A stretch of 64,000 nt of DNA, from the NCBI RefSeq assembly GCF_042466415.1, contig NZ_JAXHCH010000001.1, positions 310,001 through 374,000 of the forward strand. Direction: 5' to 3'. The stretch comes from Albirhodobacter sp042466415. GTDB taxonomy: Bacteria > Pseudomonadota > Alphaproteobacteria > Rhodobacterales > Rhodobacteraceae. The notes under the pieces are model-generated. The model searched no databases. It had not been told where the DNA came from and worked only from the letters and a program-made list of their open reading frames with translations. The translations under genes and the position numbers were made by a program. Shown one piece after another: positions 50,957 to 64,000 of this stretch. The stretch's first letter is position 1. Each line of letters begins with the position of its first letter.

Positions 50957-51205
50957 TTAGTCGGCGTCGGGCCTGCCGGGGCCGCGTTGGATCACGTAGC
51001 GGCGATCTTTGTCGATTTGCTCGGCGGAGAGAAGGATGTGGCCAGCCTGTGCGCAGAAATGCGGCACGTCGAGCCAGCTTGCTGCATCGGTGGCGATGAG
51101 CAGAACCCGCGTGCCGGGCCGCAACTCATTCAGGATTTTGCGCGCGCGCAGAACGGGGAGGGGGCAGAGCAACCCGCGGGCATCGATTTCGATATCATGT
51201 TCCAT
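50957..51205 (-). CDS. TusA/SirA-family sulfur carrier
   Basis: A protein of 82 residues with the family signature DARGLLCPLPVLRARKIL, in which the Cys of CPxP carries the persulfide. TusA-type proteins relay sulfur for tRNA thiolation and other uses. It stands convergent with rne and divergent from ccdA. Which sulfur pathway it serves is not shown. Confidence 0.88.
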   Translation of the reverse strand: MEHDIEIDARGLLCPLPVLRARKILNELRPGTRVLLIATDAASWLDVPHFCAQAGHILLSAEQIDKDRRYVIQRGPGRPDAD

Positions 51206-51307
51206 AGCTTGCCGTAGTCAGGGCGAGTTGATTCGTCCACGAGGATGTGAGCAGGCAGGCGTTCAAATTCCGATGACGCGCGCGCAAAATTGCTCTATCG
51301 CCAAGCC

Positions 51308-52066
51308 ATGGAACATTTGACCGATCTGATCTTCGACGCCAGCCTGTTGCCCGCGCTTTTCATTGCGATGATTGCGGGTGTGCTGTCTTTCTTGAGCCCT
51401 TGCGTGTTGCCGATTGTGCCGCCCTATCTTGCGTATATGGGAGGCGTTTCGGTTTCCGACATGGGATCGGAGAGCGCGGCGCGGCGGCGGGCGTTGATCG
51501 CCTCGCTTTTCTTTGTGCTCGGCCTTTCGACCGTGTTTTTGATCATGGGGGCGTCGGCATCGACTTTGGGGCGCATGGTTGGCGGCGCGCGCGACTGGCT
51601 GACCAAAGGCTCTGCGATTGTGATTATGATTTTCGGGGCGCATTTCATTGGCGTCTTCCGTCTCACGTTTATGGATCGCGAGTTGCGCGTTGAGGCAAAA
51701 AGCCAAGGCGGATCATCCTTCGGGGCCTATCTGCTGGGGCTTGCCTTCGCCTTTGGCTGGACGCCTTGTCTTGGGCCGATTTTGGGCACCATCCTTGGTT
51801 TGGCCACTGGTCAAGACGCGCCCGCGCGGGGCGGTGTTTTGCTTGTGGGATACGCGCTGGGGCTCGGGATTCCGTTTATTCTTGTGGCGGCGTTCTTCCC
51901 GCGCCTCAAAGGGGCGATGGCGTTCATGCGCAAACATATGGGCCGGATCGAGAAGATCTCCGGTTTGTTGTTATGGACGATCGGGTTGATGATGCTCACG
52001 GATCAGTTCTCGGCCTTGGCATTCTGGCTGTTGGAAACCTTCCCTGCGTTGGCTGTTATCGGGTGA
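51308..52066 (+). CDS. ccdA: CcdA-type thiol-disulfide membrane transporter
   Basis: A protein of 252 residues from ATG 51308, with six predicted helices and the redox pair in FLSPCVLPIVPPYL and FGWTPCLGPILG. It passes reducing power across the inner membrane for cytochrome c maturation. This is the short CcdA form, not full DsbD. Confidence 0.92.
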   Translation: MEHLTDLIFDASLLPALFIAMIAGVLSFLSPCVLPIVPPYLAYMGGVSVSDMGSESAARRRALIASLFFVLGLSTVFLIMGASASTLGRMVGGARDWLTKGSAIVIMIFGAHFIGVFRLTFMDRELRVEAKSQGGSSFGAYLLGLAFAFGWTPCLGPILGTILGLATGQDAPARGGVLLVGYALGLGIPFILVAAFFPRLKGAMAFMRKHMGRIEKISGLLLWTIGLMMLTDQFSALAFWLLETFPALAVIG

Positions 52067-52275
52067 TGTGATCGCGTGACTCACGGCGCGCGCGATTCCG
52101 ATTGGGGCGGCGCGATGTCGGTATGATCGCGATTTGAAGTGGGGTATTTTGATACCTATTTCACAAGTCACTGAAATACATACATAAAACTTGCATCACG
52201 GCGCTTGATTTTGATGCGGGAAAGGCCGATAAGCCCCCATCTGAATAGCTACAGCCTACCAAAGGGCCAACTTCG
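52067..52275. promoter_or_regulatory. gap holding the rplM-rpsI promoter
   Basis: The gap is GC-rich at the left and AT-rich at 52145-52200, where the ribosomal protein promoter must lie. I cannot place the -35 and -10 boxes firmly. Confidence 0.35.
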
Positions 52276-52740
52276 ATGAAAACTTATACCGCAAAACCGG
52301 CGGAGATCGAAAAGAAATGGATCTTGATCGATGCTGAAGGCATCGTTCTCGGCCGTCTCGCAACGATCGTCGCTATGCGCCTTCGTGGCAAACATAAAGC
52401 AACCTTCACGCCGCACATGGATATGGGCGACAATGTGATCATCATCAACGCCGACAAGGTGCAGATGACGGGCGCGAAGCGTGAAGACAAGCGTTACTAC
52501 TGGCACACTGGCCACCCGGGCGGGATCAAATTCCGCACCGCGCGTCAAGTGCTTGAGGGGGCTCACCCCGAGCGCGTCGTGATCAAAGCTGTTGAGCGGA
52601 TGATTTCGCGCAACCGTCTTGGTCGTGCGCAGATGTCGAACCTGCGTGTCTACGCTGGTGTTGATCATCCGCATGAAGCTCAGCAGCCGGAAATCCTCGA
52701 CGTTGCGTCGATGAACCCGAAAAACACCCGGAGCGCTTGA
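52276..52740 (+). CDS. rplM: 50S ribosomal protein L13
   Basis: A protein of 154 residues covering the full L13 family (KWILIDAEGIVLGRLAT, DNVIIINADKVQMTG, KRYYWHTGHPGG). It is an early 50S assembly protein and essential. rpsI begins three bases after its stop, so the two are one operon. Confidence 0.98.
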   Translation: MKTYTAKPAEIEKKWILIDAEGIVLGRLATIVAMRLRGKHKATFTPHMDMGDNVIIINADKVQMTGAKREDKRYYWHTGHPGGIKFRTARQVLEGAHPERVVIKAVERMISRNRLGRAQMSNLRVYAGVDHPHEAQQPEILDVASMNPKNTRSA

Positions 52741-52742
52741 TC

Positions 52743-53234
52743 ATGTCTGAAGATCTTAAAACTCTCGACGACCTGAAATCGGTCGTATCCGGCACCGCTG
52801 CTGAAACCGTCGCGGCTGCTATCGTTCGCGAGCCTAAGCGCGATTCGCTTGGCCGTTCTTATGCAACCGGCAAGCGTAAGAACGCTGTTGCGCGCGTTTG
52901 GATCAAGCCAGGCACAGGCAAGGTCATCGTGAATGGCCGCGAGCAGGAAGTTTACTTTGCACGTCCGGTTCTGCGCATGATTCTGCGCCAGCCGTTCACC
53001 GTTGCAAATGTTGACGGCCAGTTCGACGTCTTCGCAACGGTTGTTGGCGGTGGTCTTTCGGGCCAAGCTGGCGCTGTGAAGCACGGCATTTCGAAAGCTC
53101 TCCAGCTCTTCGATCCGTCGCTGCGCGCACCGTTGAAAGCCGCTGGCTTCTTGACCCGCGACAGCCGCGTGGTTGAGCGTAAGAAATACGGTAAAGCAAA
53201 AGCTCGCCGTTCGTTCCAGTTCTCGAAGCGCTAA
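52743..53234 (+). CDS. rpsI: 30S ribosomal protein S9
   Basis: A protein of 163 residues from ATG 52743. The S9 core starts YATGKRKNAVARVWIKPGTG and ends with KKYGKAKARRSFQFSKR, whose C-terminal KR tail reaches the P site. The extra N-terminus of about 35 residues is usual in Alphaproteobacteria. A terminator follows. Confidence 0.98.
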   Translation: MSEDLKTLDDLKSVVSGTAAETVAAAIVREPKRDSLGRSYATGKRKNAVARVWIKPGTGKVIVNGREQEVYFARPVLRMILRQPFTVANVDGQFDVFATVVGGGLSGQAGAVKHGISKALQLFDPSLRAPLKAAGFLTRDSRVVERKKYGKAKARRSFQFSKR

Positions 53235-53256
53235 GTTTCGAAGCATACGATGCGAG

Positions 53257-53282
53257 AGGGCTGCCTTCGGGTGGCCCTTTTT
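53257..53282 (+). terminator. terminator after rplM-rpsI
   Basis: A stem gggctgcc/ggtggccc with two wobble pairs and a short loop, followed by five T. Confidence 0.8.
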
Positions 53283-53319
53283 CATATCTGGGGGGTGGGG
53301 GCATCTGGTTTTGGGCATG

Positions 53320-53342
53320 AAAAAGCCCCGCGCAAGCAGGGC
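53320..53342 (-). terminator. terminator of bfr
   Basis: On the minus strand, the stem gccctgc/gcggggc with loop ttgc and one mismatch is followed by a run of five T, just past the bfr stop. Confidence 0.7.
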
Positions 53343-53364
53343 CAGATCAAGCGCCAGATATTGA

Positions 53365-53850
53365 TTACTCGGCTTCGTTCATTGGGGCCGCGTTCAGCAG
53401 GGCATAGCCCGCCGCGCCGAGCCGATCGTAGAGGCTGATTTGGGTTTCCAAGAAATCCACGTGGCCTTCCTCATCGGCGATGAGGGCCTCAAAGAGGTTC
53501 TTGGACACGTAATCCCGAACGCTATCGCAATAGTCACGCGCCTCGCGGTAGAGCGTTAGCGCGTCATGCTCGCCGGCCAAATCACATTCAAGCGTCTCGC
53601 GCGGCCCTTCTCCGATGCGCAGCGGATCAAGCTTTTGCAGATTCGGATGGCCTTCGAGGAACAGAATTCGCGCGATCAATTTATCGGCGTGGTTCATCTC
53701 CTCGATAAATTCTTCGCGCGACTTTTTGGCCATCTTCATCAGGCCCCAGTCTTCTTGAAGGCGGAAATGCACCCAGTATTGCGAGATCGCAGTGAGTTCA
53801 GAGCGCAAAGCAGCGTTTAGATACTCGATAACTTTGGCGTCGCCTTTCAT
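53365..53850 (-). CDS. bfr: bacterioferritin
   Basis: A protein of 161 residues in the four-helix bacterioferritin fold. Ferroxidase residues are seen in LRSELTAISQYWVHF, EEFIEEMNHADKLIARILFLEGHPN and ADEEGHVDFLETQ. The haem-ligand Met is the one in LMKMAKKS. It stores iron in 24-mer shells and buffers iron and oxidative stress. The bfd-type gene lies just upstream in the same direction. Confidence 0.93.
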   Translation of the reverse strand: MKGDAKVIEYLNAALRSELTAISQYWVHFRLQEDWGLMKMAKKSREEFIEEMNHADKLIARILFLEGHPNLQKLDPLRIGEGPRETLECDLAGEHDALTLYREARDYCDSVRDYVSKNLFEALIADEEGHVDFLETQISLYDRLGAAGYALLNAAPMNEAE

Positions 53851-53894
53851 GGCGGATCCTTTCTAATCTTTTGCGGCGTCTGGCCCTTGCGGGG

Positions 53895-54128
53895 TTACGC
53901 GCGCTTGGTGTTGCGCAGGCCGCGGAGTTCCGCGGGCACCTCAAGATTACCATTGGATCGCATAGTTGAAAGGAAAAGCGGCATACACCCGCCGCAATCG
54001 GCGCGTTTTCCCAGCGCGTGGTAGATTTTGCCTGGCGTGATGATTGTATCGGTGTCCGCGTTGCGCATCCAATCAATGGCGGCGTGGATGTCGCGGTCTG
54101 AGATATGCTGGCAATGACAAACAATCAT
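53895..54128 (-). CDS. bfd: bacterioferritin-associated ferredoxin
   Basis: A protein of 77 residues with the [2Fe-2S] ligands in VCHCQHIS and a later CGGC. Bfd reduces bacterioferritin to release iron. It precedes bfr with a 44-base gap, so the two are probably co-transcribed and iron-regulated. An inverted repeat lies upstream at 54178-54207. Confidence 0.92.
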   Translation of the reverse strand: MIVCHCQHISDRDIHAAIDWMRNADTDTIITPGKIYHALGKRADCGGCMPLFLSTMRSNGNLEVPAELRGLRNTKRA

Positions 54129-54177
54129 CTGGCGGTCTCGCGCTGTTGCTGCGGGGTCATAGGCTCGGAATATACTG

Positions 54178-54207
54178 TTTTTGTCGGGAAATGCAATCCG
54201 ACAAAAA
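54178..54207. promoter_or_regulatory. inverted repeat between bfd and psd
   Basis: Perfect 10-base arms (tttttgtcgg and ccgacaaaaa) with a 10-base spacer, between the divergent bfd and psd genes. It does not match the Irr, RirA or IscR motifs I know. It may be an operator for an iron or stress regulator. Confidence 0.5.
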
Positions 54208-54309
54208 GGGTAGGAATTAACGCTCGCGCGCGCTCCGCCCGTCAGTCCCTTTGCAACCGAGCGTGAAGACAGGTATGCACAAGAGAACTGTTATTCATAA
54301 GGCGACCCC

Positions 54310-55032
54310 ATGTCAGTTTCGATGCTCTCCACCTTCATCAAGCCTATGCACCCTGAAGGGCGCAAATTCGTGGCGATTGCTGCGGCGATCACGCTTGTGC
54401 TGTTTCTCATTTGCGAACCCTTGGGGTGGATCGGCGCCGGACTGACAGTGTGGGTGTATTACTTCTTCCGTGATCCGGCGCGCACGACGCCTGTGCGGCG
54501 TTTGGCGGATGGAACGGTGTCCGATACGTTGGTTGTCTCGCCTGCGGATGGGATCATCTCGTTGCTCGAACAAGCTGTCCCGCCGGCCGAGCTAAACCTT
54601 GGTGATGCGCCGATGACGCGGATCTCGGTCTTTATGAATGTGTTCAACTGCCACGTGAACCGCGCGCCAATCGGCGGTAAGATTACCGAGATCGCTTATC
54701 GCGAAGGGAAATTCCTGAATGCCGCACTCGATAAAGCCTCGGTGGATAACGAGCGGAACGGGATGACGATCGAGATGGCGGATGGTCGGCGCCTCGGCGT
54801 TGTGCAGATCGCCGGCCTCGTTGCGCGCCGGATCTTGTGTGAGGTGAAGACGGGGCAGATGATCAATACCGGCGAGCGTTTCGGGTTGATCCGTTTTGGG
54901 TCGCGTTTGGATGTTTATCTGCCTGCGGGCGTGGAGCCGCTTGTTGCTTTGGGCCAGACGATGGTTGCGGGCGAGACGGTTCTCGCGGATTTGTCCGGCA
55001 CCGAGCCTGCGCGCTCGGGCGGCATTCGTTGA
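54310..55032 (+). CDS. psd: phosphatidylserine decarboxylase
   Basis: A protein of 240 residues, the short form of the family. One membrane-associated segment near the N-terminus is followed by DGIISL, the family Cys-His (NCHVNRAP) and the self-cleavage site FGSR near the C-terminus, where the pyruvoyl group forms at the Ser. It makes phosphatidylethanolamine. pssA follows nine bases later and provides its substrate. Confidence 0.95.
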   Translation: MSVSMLSTFIKPMHPEGRKFVAIAAAITLVLFLICEPLGWIGAGLTVWVYYFFRDPARTTPVRRLADGTVSDTLVVSPADGIISLLEQAVPPAELNLGDAPMTRISVFMNVFNCHVNRAPIGGKITEIAYREGKFLNAALDKASVDNERNGMTIEMADGRRLGVVQIAGLVARRILCEVKTGQMINTGERFGLIRFGSRLDVYLPAGVEPLVALGQTMVAGETVLADLSGTEPARSGGIR

Positions 55033-55041
55033 GGTAGGGCG

Positions 55042-55767
55042 ATGCGTCAACGCCCCGAAACCGGCCCGATGCCATTTCTGCAGCTTCTCCCGAATCTGGT
55101 CACGCTGCTGGGGATGTGCCTTGGCTTGACCGCGGTGCGCTATGCGATGGTCGAGCGGTTTGAGATCGCTGCGGGATTGATTATCCTCGCGGCGATGCTG
55201 GATGGGGTCGATGGGCTGTTGGCTCGCCGCCTGAATGCGAGCTCTGACTTCGGCGCGGAGCTCGATAGTCTTGCTGACTTCTTCAACTTTGGTGTTGTGC
55301 CCGGGCTTATCGTCTATCGGTTCGCCTTGACCGAAGCGCATAGCTTGGGGTGGGTGTTTGTCTTGCTCTATACCGTGTGCGCCTGTCTGCGGCTTGCGCG
55401 CTTTAATGTGGGGCGCGACACGCCAGAGGGCTCCGCGAAGAAGTTCTTCACAGGGGTGCCAGCGCCTGCGGGGGCGATGCTTGCGTTGCTGCCGCTCTAT
55501 ATGTCCCTGGCGGATGTTGTGGATGTGCGCGATGCGCCGATGCTGGGCGCGATCTGGCTCGGGGTTGTTGGCGGCTTGATGATCTCGACGATTCCGACGC
55601 TCTCACCGAAAGCCCTGCGCATTCCACGCCGCGGCGTGCTGTTCGTGTTGATCGGTATCCCTGTCGTCGTGGGGATGGTTTTCTCGAAGCTTTGGTTGCT
55701 TCTCGTGATCCTGGATCTGATCTATCTCGTGATGCTGATGTGGAACGCGCGCAAGCTGCGCCCATAG
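55042..55767 (+). CDS. pssA: CDP-diacylglycerol-serine O-phosphatidyltransferase
   Basis: A protein of 241 residues and a multi-pass membrane enzyme with the CDP-alcohol phosphotransferase signature (DGVDGLLARRLNASSDFGAE then LDSLAD). It makes phosphatidylserine, which Psd decarboxylates. It is in one operon with psd. Both genes are chromosomal housekeeping genes in related bacteria. Confidence 0.95.
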   Translation: MRQRPETGPMPFLQLLPNLVTLLGMCLGLTAVRYAMVERFEIAAGLIILAAMLDGVDGLLARRLNASSDFGAELDSLADFFNFGVVPGLIVYRFALTEAHSLGWVFVLLYTVCACLRLARFNVGRDTPEGSAKKFFTGVPAPAGAMLALLPLYMSLADVVDVRDAPMLGAIWLGVVGGLMISTIPTLSPKALRIPRRGVLFVLIGIPVVVGMVFSKLWLLLVILDLIYLVMLMWNARKLRP

Positions 55768-56501
55768 CCGGTACAGTTTTCATTCACGATACGAAGCGGG
55801 GGCCAATCGGTCCCCGTTTCGCATTTCAACGCCCCCCGATTCCGGCTTGTTTCCGCCTCCCGACATTTCGTTGCAATCGAGAGTGCGATTCTCGGGCGGT
55901 TCTCGCCGACGATTCCCAATTCTTGCGGGCGAGTCGGGCGTGATCGGGCAAATGCCAGAGTTATGCACAGACTTGCCCACAGCTTGAGGCGACTAGCCTC
56001 TGTCGCATTCGGGTGGATTTCACCCTGAAGGGCGAAATCTTTCCGGTATAAGTTCCATATTTTTATGACGTTTTTCGAGTTTCTGTATTTTTTTGTGATT
56101 GTTTTGCGATTTTGGTGTTGCGGAGATTGTGAGTTGGACCTAGAAGTCCCCTCACCGAAGCGGCAAACGCAGCGACGGTCGCCGGAAGGGGTCGCAAGAC
56201 ACTGAGAAGGTTGGGAAATTTGGAGATGGTTTAGCGGGTAGCGCCTCGGGATTGAGGAGCGTCCGTGAAATTTTGTCTCCGTGCTCTTTGAAAATTTGGA
56301 TTTACTGAAGAGATATGTGGGCGGTTTGGTCGTTTCGATGAACAACCGGCGCATATCGGCTCTCTAGCTTAGGCGATGATGAGAGTGTCAGCTTCACAGT
56401 TTGTCGGTCACGTAAGTGAACGATAAGCAGATGATGATGTTCTAGCAATAGGACACAGATGTGCGAAGGTTCGACGTCAAGGATATGCCGCAAGGCATTT
56501 C
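55768..56501. other. pssA end, rRNA promoter and leader, copy 2
   Basis: Positions 55768-56035 are unique. They hold a TTATGCACA at 55961-55969, a gaggc/gcctc hairpin near 55986 and a stem gatttc/gaaatc plus ccc/ggg followed by ttt at 56016-56042 that may end the pssA transcript. Positions 56036-56501 are the leader shared with copy 1, with a few substitutions at its upstream edge. I cannot place the rRNA promoter exactly. Confidence 0.5.
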
Positions 56502-57988
<1,487 letters not shown>

Positions 57989-58131
57989 GTTTCCACCTAG
58001 GCGTTTTGCTTGCAAAACGCTTAACAGGAAACACTTAGCAGGACTTTCAGTCAGAAAGTCCAAACATCATACGGTCAGGCCGTCCTCATATCTCTTCAGT
58101 ATCATGTCATCAGACCTACCGGTCTGTATTT

Positions 58132-58208
<77 letters not shown>

Positions 58209-58215
58209 TGATTTT

Positions 58216-58291
58216 GGGGCCTTAGCTCAGCTGGGAGAGCGCCTGATTTGCATTCAGGAGGTCATCGGTTCGATCCCGATAGGCTCCACCA
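58216..58291 (+). tRNA. tRNA-Ala(TGC), copy 2
   Basis: A gene of 76 nt with CCA, anticodon TGC, seven bases after tRNA-Ile. Confidence 0.95.
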
Positions 58292-58683
58292 GACCTGTTT
58301 GCGCGCAAAAGATGCGGCATCGGTTGGGTGAACATCTAGTGACATGACAAAGAGATCTTCAGTTTGACCGTTAAGCACTGTTTGAGTGTTTAACCGTCCA
58401 ACTGACGCGAGCTTGCTCGTATCTTGGACAGGACCTTCGGGTCCAATTGACATCGTTTAGAGAGAATATACAGCATTGTTGGGGTTATCCACGTGAGGAT
58501 AGCCTGCTCCATTGGAGCTAACGCAATGTTGTCCAAGTCAAGTACACTAACCAAATTGCGATAACTGAGGTTATCGCGCGTGTCAGTTTGACGTTCATAG
58601 CCTTGCATGGGCTATGTCCAATAATCGACTGATGCGGGTAGTATACATTGTTTTTGACCGGAGGGAGTTTAACTTCTTCTGGA

Positions 58684-61522
<2,839 letters not shown>

Positions 61523-61601
61523 TCCAGTAGAAGATAAACTCTACGATCAACAAGTATACACAATAAACGTCAGTGACTTGACTTGGACATGGTTCTTTCT
61601 C

Positions 61602-61719
61602 GGTTTGGTGGTCATAGCGCGAGCAAAACACCCGGCTCCATTCCGAACCCGGCAGTTAAGTGCCGTCGCGCCAATGGTACTGCGTCTTAAGACGTGGGAG
61701 AGTAGGTCACCGCCAAACC
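61602..61719 (+). rRNA. rrf: 5S ribosomal RNA, copy 2
   Basis: A gene of about 118 nt defined by its terminal stem, following 23S and preceding tRNA-fMet. Confidence 0.93.
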
Positions 61720-61812
61720 TAGTAAGAACCAAGATATTCTCTCAAACGATACTCAAAAAACCCCAAAAGCTTAACCGCCCAAGGGGCTAACGTGCAACAA
61801 ATCGCACACCGT

Positions 61813-63555
<1,743 letters not shown>

Positions 63556-63562
63556 GACGGTC

Positions 63563-63775
63563 TCATTTTTTGTTGGGGCGTTGGGCGGCAATATCCTTCC
63601 GTGCGGCCTCGCGCGCCAGAAGGCGAACGAGTTCGACGAGGGCAGGATGCGGTGGCGCGTCGTTCTGCGCAACAGTTTTGGCAAGCGCGGTGTTCGGGGG
63701 GGCTGCGCAAGCGGGGGCCGCTGCCGGTTTGGCCGCGTCCTTCCGTTTGGCAATATCCCTCATATCCCGTGCCAT
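63563..63775 (-). CDS. small conserved protein preceding the second recombinase
   Basis: A protein of 70 residues, MARDMRDIAKRKDAAKPAAAPACA at the start (of which only the first 14 are strongly shared with the 6106-6300 protein), then a helix (VELVRLLAREAARKD). It stops seven bases before the recombinase start, mirroring the first element. Function unknown; possibly an accessory factor of integration. Confidence 0.6.
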   Translation of the reverse strand: MARDMRDIAKRKDAAKPAAAPACAAPPNTALAKTVAQNDAPPHPALVELVRLLAREAARKDIAAQRPNKK

Positions 63776-64000
63776 CGGCCGAGTGCTCCCCTGCGCTCAA
63801 AAGCCATGCTCTTGAGCGGTCTAAGTTGATGAATTGTGCGGGAAGTGTCCCGTTGCTTGTGGTCATCAGTATACCTCGGGGGAGTGTAGGGTTGGCGCGC
63901 GAATTGCTGGCTTTGCCGGCGAAACGGACGGATTTTGTGGATAACCTACCCCTGGCGGGGCCATTTTGGCGGCCGGAGCGGCGTGCTGTCGGACGGCGGC
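63776..64000. other. right edge, no gene recognised
   Basis: Upstream of the small ORF. It contains a perfect tgtggataa (DnaA-box complement) at 63936-63944, as does the leader of the first element. No supported gene before the window ends. Confidence 0.35.

Noticed and set aside
55722..56354. 210-residue minus-strand frame over the rRNA leader
   Set aside because: It runs from the end of pssA into leader DNA that is shared with copy 1, has no family, and is interrupted in copy 1.
63556..63753. N-terminal extension of the second recombinase to 63753
   Set aside because: It lies over the small MARDMRDIA-type gene in another frame and has no resolvase similarity; the family start is the ATG at 63555.

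Overview
The window looks like an alphaproteobacterium of the Rhodobacterales (Roseobacter group). The evidence is the rRNA operon layout 16S-tRNA-Ile-tRNA-Ala-23S-5S-tRNA-fMet, the GC-rich codon use, a Hint-domain protein typical of the group, an RNase E with a large acidic insert in its S1 domain, and a plasmid-type replication initiator that ends in a DnaA N-terminal-like domain.

Layout. Positions 1-7998 are the inner end of an integrated element: a decayed IS3-family copy, a ribbon-helix-helix (RHH) regulator with its own repeat operator, a hypothetical protein, a Zn-ribbon/GIY-YIG protein broken by an in-frame amber codon, a soluble FtsH-like AAA+/M41 protease, a tiny coupled ORF, and a large serine recombinase whose frame runs into tRNA-fMet. 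Positions 7955-13808 are a complete rRNA operon on the minus strand. Positions 14175-18350 are a plasmid-like replication and partition module: a DnaA-like initiator, an 850-base non-coding interval, parA, parB and four identical parS-like palindromes. Positions 18351-55767 are mostly chromosome-type genes: tex, asparaginase, a phosphopantetheinyl transferase, an Xre/RES toxin-antitoxin pair, a metabolic island (broken class V aminotransferase, cysE, VOC, M20 hydrolase, two dehydrogenases, a DUF3100 membrane pair), VOC/DLH genes with LysR, TetR with a clear operator, purS-purQ, dctB-dctD, rne, tusA, ccdA, rplM-rpsI, bfr/bfd and psd-pssA. Positions 56036-61889 are a second rRNA operon, a near-perfect inverted copy of the first. 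Positions 61846-64000 are the inner end of a second, different integrated element whose serine recombinase also runs into tRNA-fMet.

How it fits together. Two near-identical 5.85-kb rRNA operons face outward and bracket about 42 kb that holds both a plasmid-type replication/partition system and genes that are normally essential (L13, S9, RNase E, PurS/Q, Psd, PssA). The segment is therefore either part of a chromid-like replicon carrying rRNA operons and core genes, or a chromosome that has captured a DnaA-like plasmid replicon. The window alone cannot decide. The tRNA-fMet at the end of each rRNA operon has been used separately as an integration site by related but clearly different large serine recombinase elements.

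The most unusual items are the pairing of core genes with a plasmid replicon, the two recombinases whose C-termini are supplied by the target tRNA, and the RHH/unknown/GIY-YIG/AAA-M41 cargo module, which is a candidate accessory (possibly defence) system of unproven function.
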